This document shows, piece by piece, positions 9,765 through 17,918 of a DNA stretch of 20,298 bases (its first letter is position 1; each line of letters opens with the position of its first letter). Origin of the DNA: CAVDHB01 sp963608705 (GTDB taxonomy: Bacteria > Bacteroidota > Bacteroidia > Bacteroidales > Bacteroidaceae). Position numbers and translations under genes: made by a program. The DNA is taken from contig CAVDHB010000011.1 in the NCBI GenBank assembly GCA_963608705.1, positions 1 to 20,298 on the forward strand, written 5' to 3'. Below the pieces are notes generated by a model, which saw only the letters and a program-made list of their open reading frames with translations, did no database searches and was not told where the DNA came from.

Positions 9765-11309
9765 ATGATACGAAAGATAAAATTAGCCGTGATGACGCTG
9801 TTAGTGGCCGGAGTTTGCACCAGTTGCGGACTCTTGGATACCACCAGTGACGAGAAACTTTCTGGTGACGAGATGTGGGACGGTGCCACCAGTAAAGAGG
9901 TGGAGGGATTCGCCAACAGTATGTATTACCAGTTTAGAGATGCCACAATGCAGAGCGCCTATTTCATCCTGTATAGCGGAGACCTTCGGTGTGCGCCCAT
10001 TAAAGCGGTAAACGACCCTGGTAAGAATAAATATATCAACGATTTGGCCACAAATGATTTGAACCAACTACGTAGTGATTATAGCAAGGACGAAGACAAG
10101 AATGCGGACGCTATCATGCGCTGGCAGAATTTCTACAAGGTGGTTCAGTCTGCGAATATCTTGATTAAAGAGGTGGAAAGAGCCGCTGTCTCCGCACAAC
10201 AGAAACAGGCTTTCATAGACGAGGCGGTCTTCATGCGTTCGCTCGCTTACTTCTTCTTGGTAAGAGCGTTTGGAGATGTGCCCTATTATACAACGGCCTA
10301 TAACAATACTTCGTTGGGTCGCACGAACATGGTGACGGTGTTGAAGAACATCTCGGCTGACTTGGAGAAAATCATCAATGATGACCCGAATGCGGACTTC
10401 CTGCCTTGGACGTACAACTCCGCCACACAGAAAGCCACTCGTGCATCTCGTGGCTCTGTACTTGCGCTGTTGATGCACGTGAATATGTGGCTGGCGGGAT
10501 TTGACGTGCAGAACAAAACGGCTTATTATCAGAAGGTGGTCGATTTTGGCAAGCAGTTAGTGGACGGTAACGGAGGTAACTATACCTTGCTTCCGATGAA
10601 CCAGTCTACGACCTTGTTTGCGGGGGCTTCTTCCGAGGGTATCTTTGAGATTGCCCAGAACCTGAGTTATGCGGAACAGGGAGAGGTGTTTGACGATGGA
10701 GCGGTTTTCTCCAACAAAGTGACATTCACGCCGTTCTCCAATCAGAAAACGGCGAAGGTCGAATACAACCGTGACTTCTTGCGGGAGTTGTATCCGCCTG
10801 AGACGGAGGACAATCGGGTCACTAACTGGTTTAATAAGAATATTTATTCCACTATGGCTACTGACCCTGTGGAGATAACGAAGTTCATTCATACGGATAC
10901 CTACGGAAGCAATAGCACGATAACGTCTAATTCTGGCAACCAGATTGTGTTCCGTTTGGCGGATGAGATCTTGCTTTATGCGGAAGCGTTGGCAGAATTG
11001 GGTACGGATGATGCAAAAGCCAATGAATTGGTGAATCAAATACGGCGTAGAGCTGGTGCGCCTGAAATACAGAACCTGTCAGGACAGAACTTGAAAGACG
11101 CTATCTTCTGGGAACGTATGCGTGAGCTTATTGGGGAAGGGCACTATTATTATGATTTAGTGCGTACCCGCAAAATTTGCGACCGCAACTACAGCTTGGG
11201 GTATGCAATGACTTTGCGCCAGTTTGAGCAAGGGGCGTGGACGTGGCCCATTAGCAAGGCGGCACAGAATCAGAACACGCACATCTCATTGAACAACTAC
11301 TGGGAATAA
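9765..11309 (+). CDS. SusD/RagB-family nutrient-binding outer membrane lipoprotein (second copy)
   Basis: Partner lipoprotein of the second SusC. The signal peptide is short and ends VCTSC (Cys21), followed by GLLD. The SusD helix SLAYFFLVRAFGDVPY is at 159-174 and the RagB/SusD signature WERMRELIGEGHYYYDLVR is at 449-467. The chain ends LNNYWE, as SusD proteins commonly do. Length of 514 aa is typical. The gene begins 21 bp after susC. It shares fold signatures with the first SusD but little else by eye, so the two pairs probably bind different ligands (inference). Confidence 0.95.
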   Translation: MIRKIKLAVMTLLVAGVCTSCGLLDTTSDEKLSGDEMWDGATSKEVEGFANSMYYQFRDATMQSAYFILYSGDLRCAPIKAVNDPGKNKYINDLATNDLNQLRSDYSKDEDKNADAIMRWQNFYKVVQSANILIKEVERAAVSAQQKQAFIDEAVFMRSLAYFFLVRAFGDVPYYTTAYNNTSLGRTNMVTVLKNISADLEKIINDDPNADFLPWTYNSATQKATRASRGSVLALLMHVNMWLAGFDVQNKTAYYQKVVDFGKQLVDGNGGNYTLLPMNQSTTLFAGASSEGIFEIAQNLSYAEQGEVFDDGAVFSNKVTFTPFSNQKTAKVEYNRDFLRELYPPETEDNRVTNWFNKNIYSTMATDPVEITKFIHTDTYGSNSTITSNSGNQIVFRLADEILLYAEALAELGTDDAKANELVNQIRRRAGAPEIQNLSGQNLKDAIFWERMRELIGEGHYYYDLVRTRKICDRNYSLGYAMTLRQFEQGAWTWPISKAAQNQNTHISLNNYWE

Positions 11310-11335
11310 ACTTATAAGACTTCAATCACACATAT

Positions 11336-12124
11336 ATGAAATATTCACTGAAATCAATAGTAATGACCTCACTGGTGGCGGTAGGCTCAGTGATGGCGGC
11401 AAGTTGTCAGAACGATGACTACCTGCAAGACGGAGGGGTACACAATCCGTATTATAACGGTACGGTGTTGAGTTATTTGAAGAACTATCCAGACAAGAAT
11501 TATTTCACTGGTTTGGTGGAAATGATTCATTATGCCGGAATGGACAAAGTGTTCGACACGGAAGGTGATACCATTACCTTCTTCGCTCCCAACGATTTTG
11601 CCATCCGTTCCTCGGTGAATGCGGTGAGCCGTAAATTATATCAGGAGATGGGGGAAGACAGTATCAAGGACTGGCGGCAGATTAAGCCGGAAGTGTGGAA
11701 AAGCGTTCTTTCCTTGTATGTGATACCCAATGAGAAATTCTTGTTAAAGGACATTCCTCAATTGGACACTACGGCTGTAGACGGCTTTCCCGGCAAAGCC
11801 ATGCATTCTTTGAACGGAAGAATCATGAATATGGGTACGGTGTATGAAGACGCTAACGGCGTGAAATACGCAGGTTATCGTCATATCCTGTATTCTTATG
11901 TGAATGACTTCATGTCGCACGATATGGAGAATTCCTACGTAGCCACTTCGGACATACAACCTGTGAATGGGGTCATTCATGTGCTGAATTTTGTGAGAAG
12001 CCCGTTTGGCTTCACCCAGTCCCGTTTCGTACAACAGGTTATTAATGCGGGAATCATTCCCTTGAAAGAGGTACAAAAACTGGATAAGTCAGAGACAGCA
12101 ATCACCAAAGAGGAGGACAAATGA
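11336..12124 (+). CDS. Fasciclin (FAS1) domain lipoprotein
   Basis: A 262-aa lipoprotein with signal peptide ending MAASC (Cys24). A single FAS1 domain covers about 40-222, with GTVLSYL at the start, ITFFAPNDFAI at 80-90 (the classical FAPND/TD H1 motif) and NGVIHVL at 211-217 (the classical H2 motif). FAS1 domains bind proteins, glycans or themselves in adhesion. In SusCD loci such proteins are taken as surface-binding accessories. A charged C-terminal tail (about 240-262) follows the domain. Its stop codon overlaps the next start (ATGA), so the two are probably translationally coupled. Confidence 0.88.
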   Translation: MKYSLKSIVMTSLVAVGSVMAASCQNDDYLQDGGVHNPYYNGTVLSYLKNYPDKNYFTGLVEMIHYAGMDKVFDTEGDTITFFAPNDFAIRSSVNAVSRKLYQEMGEDSIKDWRQIKPEVWKSVLSLYVIPNEKFLLKDIPQLDTTAVDGFPGKAMHSLNGRIMNMGTVYEDANGVKYAGYRHILYSYVNDFMSHDMENSYVATSDIQPVNGVIHVLNFVRSPFGFTQSRFVQQVINAGIIPLKEVQKLDKSETAITKEEDK

Positions 12125-13866
12125 AAACGACATTGCAGTTAAAATGGATAGGAATGGCCACCTGCCTGATGAGTGGTGCGTTGGCCGTGGGATGTGAAAG
12201 TCTGGATGATACGTTCGATTCGAATCCATACGCAGGAGGAAAAGAGCCTTTGGGCGTAAAACTTTCTTCCGAGGCACCTATGCCGGCCACAGGCTTTCCT
12301 GGAGATACGATATTGTTCAAAGCCACGGGATTGTTGAAATACTGCAATCCGGCCAAGAATGAATACCAGTTCAAGTTCTATTTGGGAGAGCAGGACACGA
12401 AAATCTTGAATGCCACGGATACGACACTCACTGTGAAGGTGCCGGAGAACTGTTCTTCCGGGCAGGTGTACATGGTGTTGAACAGTGAGGTGTTCTTTGG
12501 TCCTAATTTCACCGTGAACGGAAATATAAAAGTGGACGGTAATTATGGATTTGCCAAAGAAGGGACAGATGACGTGGTGTATACGGCGACACCTTACGGT
12601 GACAATGGTTTTTACTTAGTCGGGCGTTTTGCTAAATTCGGGGACTATGAGCATATCGGATTAGGTTTTGTGGACTTGAAAGGAAATGCAGCGGCCAGCA
12701 ATACCACAAACTACGGTGTGAAGACAGGTTTGTTGAAAACAGAGAATATCTTTGTTTCCCAGCCATACGTGAAGTCAATTTCTCGCTTCAAGGATGGACG
12801 TTATCTGATATCTGGCTCTTTCAGTAATTATGAGTGTCAAGATAACAAAGGTTTGAGTAGTTTGAATGGGCAGGTGATGGCCGATAATATCATCTTGTTG
12901 AACAAGAATTTGACACCCGACACAGCGGCTGTTCATTTTGATGAGTTAGGTACGGATCGTAAGGGTAACCCTGTGACCATCAATGTGAGCCGTTTTAATG
13001 GTGCGGCTCAGGATCCCTTGGTGAGGACTTTTATTACCAGTGACGAGAAGTATGTGATAGCGGTAGGCAACACCAAACAATACTATTACTACGATTACCA
13101 GCCTACTTTCCTTGCTTCTGGACAGAAGTCAAAGCCGGTGTCATATGTGTTCCGAATGAATGTAGCCCCAATTAATAAGGATGGCAGTCAAGACGGTAAG
13201 CTGACAGGTGATTTGGATGAGTCTTATCGTCCGGTAGCTACTCATGCAGGACCTGCGGGAGGCGCAATCACAGAAGCGGCCATGGATGAGACGGACGGAG
13301 TGATATTAGTGGGTACCTTCACTTCGTTTGACGGGGTACCTGCCAATGGAATTGTCCGTCTGGATAAGGATGGAAATGTAGACCGCGGCTTTACCCGTAA
13401 TTTGGGGAGTGGTATTGACGGCTCCGTATCTACAGTGAGTTATAATACCAAACTCAAAAAAATGGTCATTACGGGCAGCTTTACCAAGGTGAACGGACAA
13501 GCAAGGCAGAATATAGCTATGCTTAATGCGGATGGAACGCTGGATACAAAGTTTGTGCCTCGTAAGATGGAGGGGGGACAGCCTAACTATGCGCAGTTGT
13601 TGGATAAGGACAAGGTGGTGATTTCGGGGACTTTCTCGAAATACGACGGTATTCCTCGTCAAGGGTTTCTGTTGTTGGATCCAGACGGTACAGCGGTACA
13701 GGATTTCAATGTGCCGGGAAAATTTGAGGGACAGCTTTATGATGTGGAGGAAACCGTTACCACAGAAAATGAGTATGGTCTACTGTTAGTGGGTGATATT
13801 CGTTTCTTCAATGGAGCGAGAGTGAACAATGTGGTATTACTTCAAGCGGATTTTGATCACCGATAA
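12121..13866 (+). CDS. IPT/TIG-domain plus delta-60-repeat (propeller-like) lipoprotein, DUF5008/DUF5124-like
   Basis: A 581-aa lipoprotein (LAVGC, Cys25). Residues about 43-135 look like an IPT/TIG immunoglobulin-like domain (PGDTILFKATGL, TTLTVKVPENCSSG). The remainder carries repeats of the form G-x-F-x-x-x-x-G-x-x-x-x-x-x-x-L-D-x-D-G-x-x-D-x-x-F. Clear copies are near 395-424, 449-478, 500-529 and 557-576, with weaker ones near 167-187 and 229-262. This matches delta-60-type repeats, expected to form beta-propeller blades. From memory this combination corresponds to the SusCD-linked families DUF5008 and DUF5124. A ligand-binding role at the cell surface is inferred from fold and context; no catalytic motif is visible. 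Start overlaps the preceding stop by 4 bp; the next gene begins after 2 bp. Confidence 0.8.
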   Translation: MKTTLQLKWIGMATCLMSGALAVGCESLDDTFDSNPYAGGKEPLGVKLSSEAPMPATGFPGDTILFKATGLLKYCNPAKNEYQFKFYLGEQDTKILNATDTTLTVKVPENCSSGQVYMVLNSEVFFGPNFTVNGNIKVDGNYGFAKEGTDDVVYTATPYGDNGFYLVGRFAKFGDYEHIGLGFVDLKGNAAASNTTNYGVKTGLLKTENIFVSQPYVKSISRFKDGRYLISGSFSNYECQDNKGLSSLNGQVMADNIILLNKNLTPDTAAVHFDELGTDRKGNPVTINVSRFNGAAQDPLVRTFITSDEKYVIAVGNTKQYYYYDYQPTFLASGQKSKPVSYVFRMNVAPINKDGSQDGKLTGDLDESYRPVATHAGPAGGAITEAAMDETDGVILVGTFTSFDGVPANGIVRLDKDGNVDRGFTRNLGSGIDGSVSTVSYNTKLKKMVITGSFTKVNGQARQNIAMLNADGTLDTKFVPRKMEGGQPNYAQLLDKDKVVISGTFSKYDGIPRQGFLLLDPDGTAVQDFNVPGKFEGQLYDVEETVTTENEYGLLLVGDIRFFNGARVNNVVLLQADFDHR

Positions 13867-13868
13867 AA

Positions 13869-15692
13869 ATGAACGTCATGAATAAATATATGAAATACAT
13901 GGGGGCGTTGGCTGGAGTCCTTTCCTTGGCCTTTGCCTCTTGCAATACAGATATTGTGAATCCTTTGCGGGAGGACTATCCGCAAAACCAAGTGGAGACC
14001 ACCAAGGGAAAGGTGCTTTGGATTGTCATGGATGGCGCTTCGGGTTTAGCCGTAAGGGAGGCAAGTAATGATTTGAAAGCTCCTACTATCCGCGGTATGC
14101 GCGACCATGCCATCTATACCTTTAATGGATTAGCCTCCACCAAGGCTGACCAGCCGGTGGATGGCCTTCAGGGCTGGGATAATTTGTTGACTGGAACGTT
14201 GGATGGAACATCTGCGGAACCTTCCGCTTTGAAAAGGCTGAAGGAGTTGGACAAGTCAAAGACGATTGCGGTGTATGCTTCTACAGATGGGTTCTATAAT
14301 CTTTGTCAGGCGGATGCGGACAGCAAATTTAAATCGGCTTCTGACAAGGAGGTTGCTGACAAGTTGGAAACAAGTCTGAAAAATGACACGTCCGACTTTG
14401 TGATTGCGGAGTTCAACGGAGTGGAGCAGGCTGGTAAGAAAGCGGGTTTTGACTATACTGACGGGGATGGCAAACGACAGCCTACAGAGGAGGTGATGAA
14501 CGCCGTGAGTGAGGTAGACAAGTATGTGGGACGGATTATGAATGCGCTGAAAGCGCGTCCGAATTATGCCACAGAGAACTGGCTGATCATCCTGACCTCC
14601 AATTATGGAGGTGTCACCTATGTAGAAGGAGACAATGTGTATAAAATGGCGGATAGAAACACGTTCTCCATGATGTACAATGAAAAGTTTTCTAATAAGT
14701 TGGAAGTAGAGCCAGGGGATGACCAATTGAAGTATTCTTATTTTACTCCGTTGTATGGAGGTAATAACTTGACTAAAAATGCGGTTGTAAAAGACTATTC
14801 ACTTTTTGATTTTAGATTTAAGGATGAGAAAGGTGATACCTTGAATTATACGGTGCAGTTCATGTACAAGGCTTTGAAGTCTGGTAAACAGTCTGGATAT
14901 GAATTGGTTTCTTGTGCGGAGCAAACTCAACCAAAAAGTGGGCAAGGATGGGACGTGTTTCAAGATGGTGAACAATTCCGTTCTTTCACTTCTTCTGGGG
15001 GAAGCAATAGGGCAGACTCTAAATTCTCTCCTAAGCTTAGTGATGGAAAGTGGCATACAGTGACCATGATTTATGATTTACGTCAGAGGCGTGTATATCA
15101 ATATCAGGACGGTAAAAGTAATGCGTATAATGGGAGAGAGTTTCTTCCACTTAAGGAAAATCCAGACTCTATTGCGACAGATCCAGCCAAGAAATGTGCA
15201 TTGACTATTGGACAAATCAAAAAATCTGTTACTAAGAATGGCAATGGCTTTTTGATTACGAATCTTCAAATTTATAATGTGGCATTACCCTTGGACTTTG
15301 TAGCGAAAAACTATAAGCAAACTGGATTGGATGAGCTTGCGGAGGAGTGGCCTTATTGGGATAATTTGATTGGTTATTGGCCTTGTGACCGTGAAGATGA
15401 TTTTAAGCAGAAGGAGTTAAAGGATTATTCCAAGTATGGCTCTGTTTTTAACGGTGTGAATGCGGGAAAATCAGATCTGGTATTGTCTGAGGATGCAAAA
15501 TGGTATAATGGGTCAGAGCAGGATCCCAATGTCAAACCCATAATCAACGCCTCCTATTACCAGAGTGTCATCAACTTGGTAGACATTCCTTATCAGACCT
15601 TCCAATGGTTTGGCTTGACAGTTCCCTCTTCATGGAAGTGGACGGGAATCGCACGCCAGTTGCCTTATACAGATTTACAAACCAATAATTAA
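13869..15692 (+). CDS. Alkaline-phosphatase-superfamily-like pseudoenzyme with LamG/DUF4983-like C-terminus, lipoprotein
   Basis: Predicted 607-aa lipoprotein (AFASC, Cys25; an ATG at 13878 would shorten it by three residues). Residues about 47-280 follow the layout of the nucleotide-pyrophosphatase/phosphodiesterase type of alkaline phosphatase fold: KVLWIVMDGASG with Asp55, GLQGWDNLLTG at 99-109, GVEQAGKKAGF at 184-194 and LTSNYGG at 242-248. The usual metal ligands are largely replaced. The D-x-x-x-H site reads Q187...K190, and the S-D-H-G site reads S-N245-Y246-G. Activity is therefore unlikely. Residues about 305-475 look like a LamG/concanavalin-like sandwich (LSDGKWHTVTMIYD at 390-403), followed by a C-terminal region (LIGYWPCDRED at 500-510) that I associate with DUF4983. 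Likely a surface-binding protein. The sandwich-coding part is AT-richer than the 5' part. Confidence 0.75.
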   Translation: MNVMNKYMKYMGALAGVLSLAFASCNTDIVNPLREDYPQNQVETTKGKVLWIVMDGASGLAVREASNDLKAPTIRGMRDHAIYTFNGLASTKADQPVDGLQGWDNLLTGTLDGTSAEPSALKRLKELDKSKTIAVYASTDGFYNLCQADADSKFKSASDKEVADKLETSLKNDTSDFVIAEFNGVEQAGKKAGFDYTDGDGKRQPTEEVMNAVSEVDKYVGRIMNALKARPNYATENWLIILTSNYGGVTYVEGDNVYKMADRNTFSMMYNEKFSNKLEVEPGDDQLKYSYFTPLYGGNNLTKNAVVKDYSLFDFRFKDEKGDTLNYTVQFMYKALKSGKQSGYELVSCAEQTQPKSGQGWDVFQDGEQFRSFTSSGGSNRADSKFSPKLSDGKWHTVTMIYDLRQRRVYQYQDGKSNAYNGREFLPLKENPDSIATDPAKKCALTIGQIKKSVTKNGNGFLITNLQIYNVALPLDFVAKNYKQTGLDELAEEWPYWDNLIGYWPCDREDDFKQKELKDYSKYGSVFNGVNAGKSDLVLSEDAKWYNGSEQDPNVKPIINASYYQSVINLVDIPYQTFQWFGLTVPSSWKWTGIARQLPYTDLQTNN

Positions 15693-17912
15693 ATGGAAAC
15701 GATGAATTTAAAGAAATATACAGCTTATATGGGCTTCTGCTTCTTTGCCGCTTCATTGATGGCGGGATGCGATGCCAGTGAGTTTGACTTTGACAGTGGA
15801 TGGGATGATAACAAGGCTGATTCCTCCGATGTGAAGGTGGATACCTTGCAGGGTATTGACGCCAGTATGTACGAGAAAGCCCGTGTGTTCCCTGGATTGG
15901 TAGATACCCTGAAGGAACGCACGGTAAAGGACACGGCTATCTCCTTGGATTTGAGCTTGAAGTACGTGGATATGGTGGATGCAGGATTCAAGTATAAATA
16001 CAGTTCAGAAAAAAAAGAGTTCCCTAATCCTATTTACAGTACGGGGCTATATGCCGGTGCCGGAGAGCAGGTGACTATCAATGTGCCAGACAATGTGTGG
16101 GGATTGACGGCGCAGATTGGGGTGCATACCGAAGACCTTACGGACAAAGATGGAGGTATGCGTCAGCCGATTGTCTATATCCAAAAAGAACTCTTCCCTG
16201 GCAAGAACACGTTGCGGTCTCCGATGGGGGGCTATTTGTGGATTTTGCGTAACAAGAATGTGCAAGGTGCCAAGGACGTGAAATTGGAAGTGAAGAACGT
16301 GTACAAGGCGGTGGATTTCATTTCGGGACAAACGGAAAAGAATCTGTCAGCATGGGCGAAAGAAGTACAGGCTTCTACTGTGCCTTGGCTGGATGTGAGA
16401 GGAAAGCATGTGACTTTTTCGGTAGACCGTCTTTCTGTTGAGCGTGCCTTGGCTTCCAATCCGAATTATGGGAATGAATTGCAAAAGGCGTTGGCGCAAT
16501 GGGACAAGCTGATGGAGGTATATTATCAAACTTATGGTTTGGAAGAGAACGCTGCGGATGTGAAGAACTTGATGCCACAGTACCCGGACCGGTTTGTATT
16601 TGACGTGAAACTGTCTAACAACGCCATCGCCAATATTCAGAATCCGCAGGCTCTCATGTTGGCCAAAACTCCTTCCTGGTCGAATGCGTTGTTGAATCCT
16701 GATTCTGTGACACAGTTGAAGATAGGAACGATGTATAAGGTGCTTTCAACCAAATATGCGCCCGAATATGGTTTCTCGGCTTCCTTGGCAAGTGAAGTTC
16801 CTTTGTGGAGAGTGGCGGAAGCAAACAAAAAAGAAGGCTTGATAGCTGATTATCCAGACTTTGGTATAGGGTTTGACCAATGGGCGAAACCTTTGTTGAG
16901 CTATGCGGCGGCTGATTCCTCCAAAACCATGGGGGACGCTTGGCTGATGGGGAATAAACCAACGTATCCTTCTGATGCAATACGGAATGAGAATATAAAT
17001 CTGCTTATGTTGGTACAGCTGGCCAAATATTACAAATATAAGTTTCCTGATAAGAATGAATGGGATTTTCTCCGTGAATTATACAAAGCGGGAAGATTTA
17101 GCCGTAATTTTTATGGTGACCTCGACTTCATGGAGCAGGTATGCAGTGTATTCCATGCCAATATGTTTCCATTCTTTGCCCATTGGGGATGGCGGTTGGC
17201 CGACGACCAGACAAAAGCTAAATATGAGAGTCTGCCGTTGGTAAGTGACGCTTTGTGGCAGATTAACCCATTGGCGGACAATCCACTGAATGGTATGCAG
17301 AAAGTGGATGTGGCGAATTACAAATACACGGTGGATAGAAGCAACTGGAGGATTAAGTCCTTTGACCAAGACGGCAACGACAATTTCAATAATACGAGCG
17401 ACAAAGAGTCTAATTGGGATAAACCGAAGAATCTGTTTGATGGAAATACTACAACATACTGGTCTTCCTATTGGAAAGACAAGAATGAGAAAAATCCCAA
17501 GGTGTCTATTTTGGTCATCGACATGGGCAAGCTGAACACGATAGACGGCTTCTATTTGGCGAATGGAACAACAGGCAATCCGCCTATGAAAGTGGATGTG
17601 CAGATTCTGGAGAATGACAATGCAGACTATGAGGATTTGAAGGATATCTATGGTGACCAGAGGCAATGGAGTTCCGTAGGGAAGATTGACTGGAGTGCCC
17701 AGATGGATAAGTATAGAAAGAACGAGACTTATTGGCAGTTTACTGGAGGTAGTAAGACCGCCCGTTATATCCGTATTGTGATGAAAGATCTTAATTTGGG
17801 CTACTGGAAGGATATGCAAAAGCCAGATTACGTACCGCCCCTCACCACAGATTATAACAGGGGATATATTCAGAAGTTCTCGGAGTTTGGAGTGTATTAT
17901 TATAAAAAATAA
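15693..17912 (+). CDS. M60-peptidase-like lipoprotein lacking HExxH, with F5/8 type C domain
   Basis: A 739-aa lipoprotein (LMAGC, Cys26) starting immediately after the preceding stop; ATG at 15702 is an alternative start. Residues about 113-200 match the N-terminal part of M60/enhancin-like peptidases: STGLYAGAGEQVTINV, then GLTAQIGVH, and LFPGKNTLRSPMGGYLWI. Residues about 230-530 resemble the peptidase body, including FPFFAHWGWRLADDQT at 492-507. Active M60 enzymes carry HExxH with a downstream Glu, but this protein has no HExxH at all; where it is expected, the sequence reads GTMYKVLSTKY (345-355). It is probably catalytically dead. A discoidin/F5/8 type C domain at about 550-737 (NLFDGNTTTYWSSYW at 580-594, KTARYIRIVM at 688-697) suggests carbohydrate binding. 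M60 relatives act on mucin-type glycoproteins, which hints at, but does not prove, a host-glycoprotein ligand. Confidence 0.75.
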   Translation: METMNLKKYTAYMGFCFFAASLMAGCDASEFDFDSGWDDNKADSSDVKVDTLQGIDASMYEKARVFPGLVDTLKERTVKDTAISLDLSLKYVDMVDAGFKYKYSSEKKEFPNPIYSTGLYAGAGEQVTINVPDNVWGLTAQIGVHTEDLTDKDGGMRQPIVYIQKELFPGKNTLRSPMGGYLWILRNKNVQGAKDVKLEVKNVYKAVDFISGQTEKNLSAWAKEVQASTVPWLDVRGKHVTFSVDRLSVERALASNPNYGNELQKALAQWDKLMEVYYQTYGLEENAADVKNLMPQYPDRFVFDVKLSNNAIANIQNPQALMLAKTPSWSNALLNPDSVTQLKIGTMYKVLSTKYAPEYGFSASLASEVPLWRVAEANKKEGLIADYPDFGIGFDQWAKPLLSYAAADSSKTMGDAWLMGNKPTYPSDAIRNENINLLMLVQLAKYYKYKFPDKNEWDFLRELYKAGRFSRNFYGDLDFMEQVCSVFHANMFPFFAHWGWRLADDQTKAKYESLPLVSDALWQINPLADNPLNGMQKVDVANYKYTVDRSNWRIKSFDQDGNDNFNNTSDKESNWDKPKNLFDGNTTTYWSSYWKDKNEKNPKVSILVIDMGKLNTIDGFYLANGTTGNPPMKVDVQILENDNADYEDLKDIYGDQRQWSSVGKIDWSAQMDKYRKNETYWQFTGGSKTARYIRIVMKDLNLGYWKDMQKPDYVPPLTTDYNRGYIQKFSEFGVYYYKK

Positions 17913-17918
17913 GGAAGT

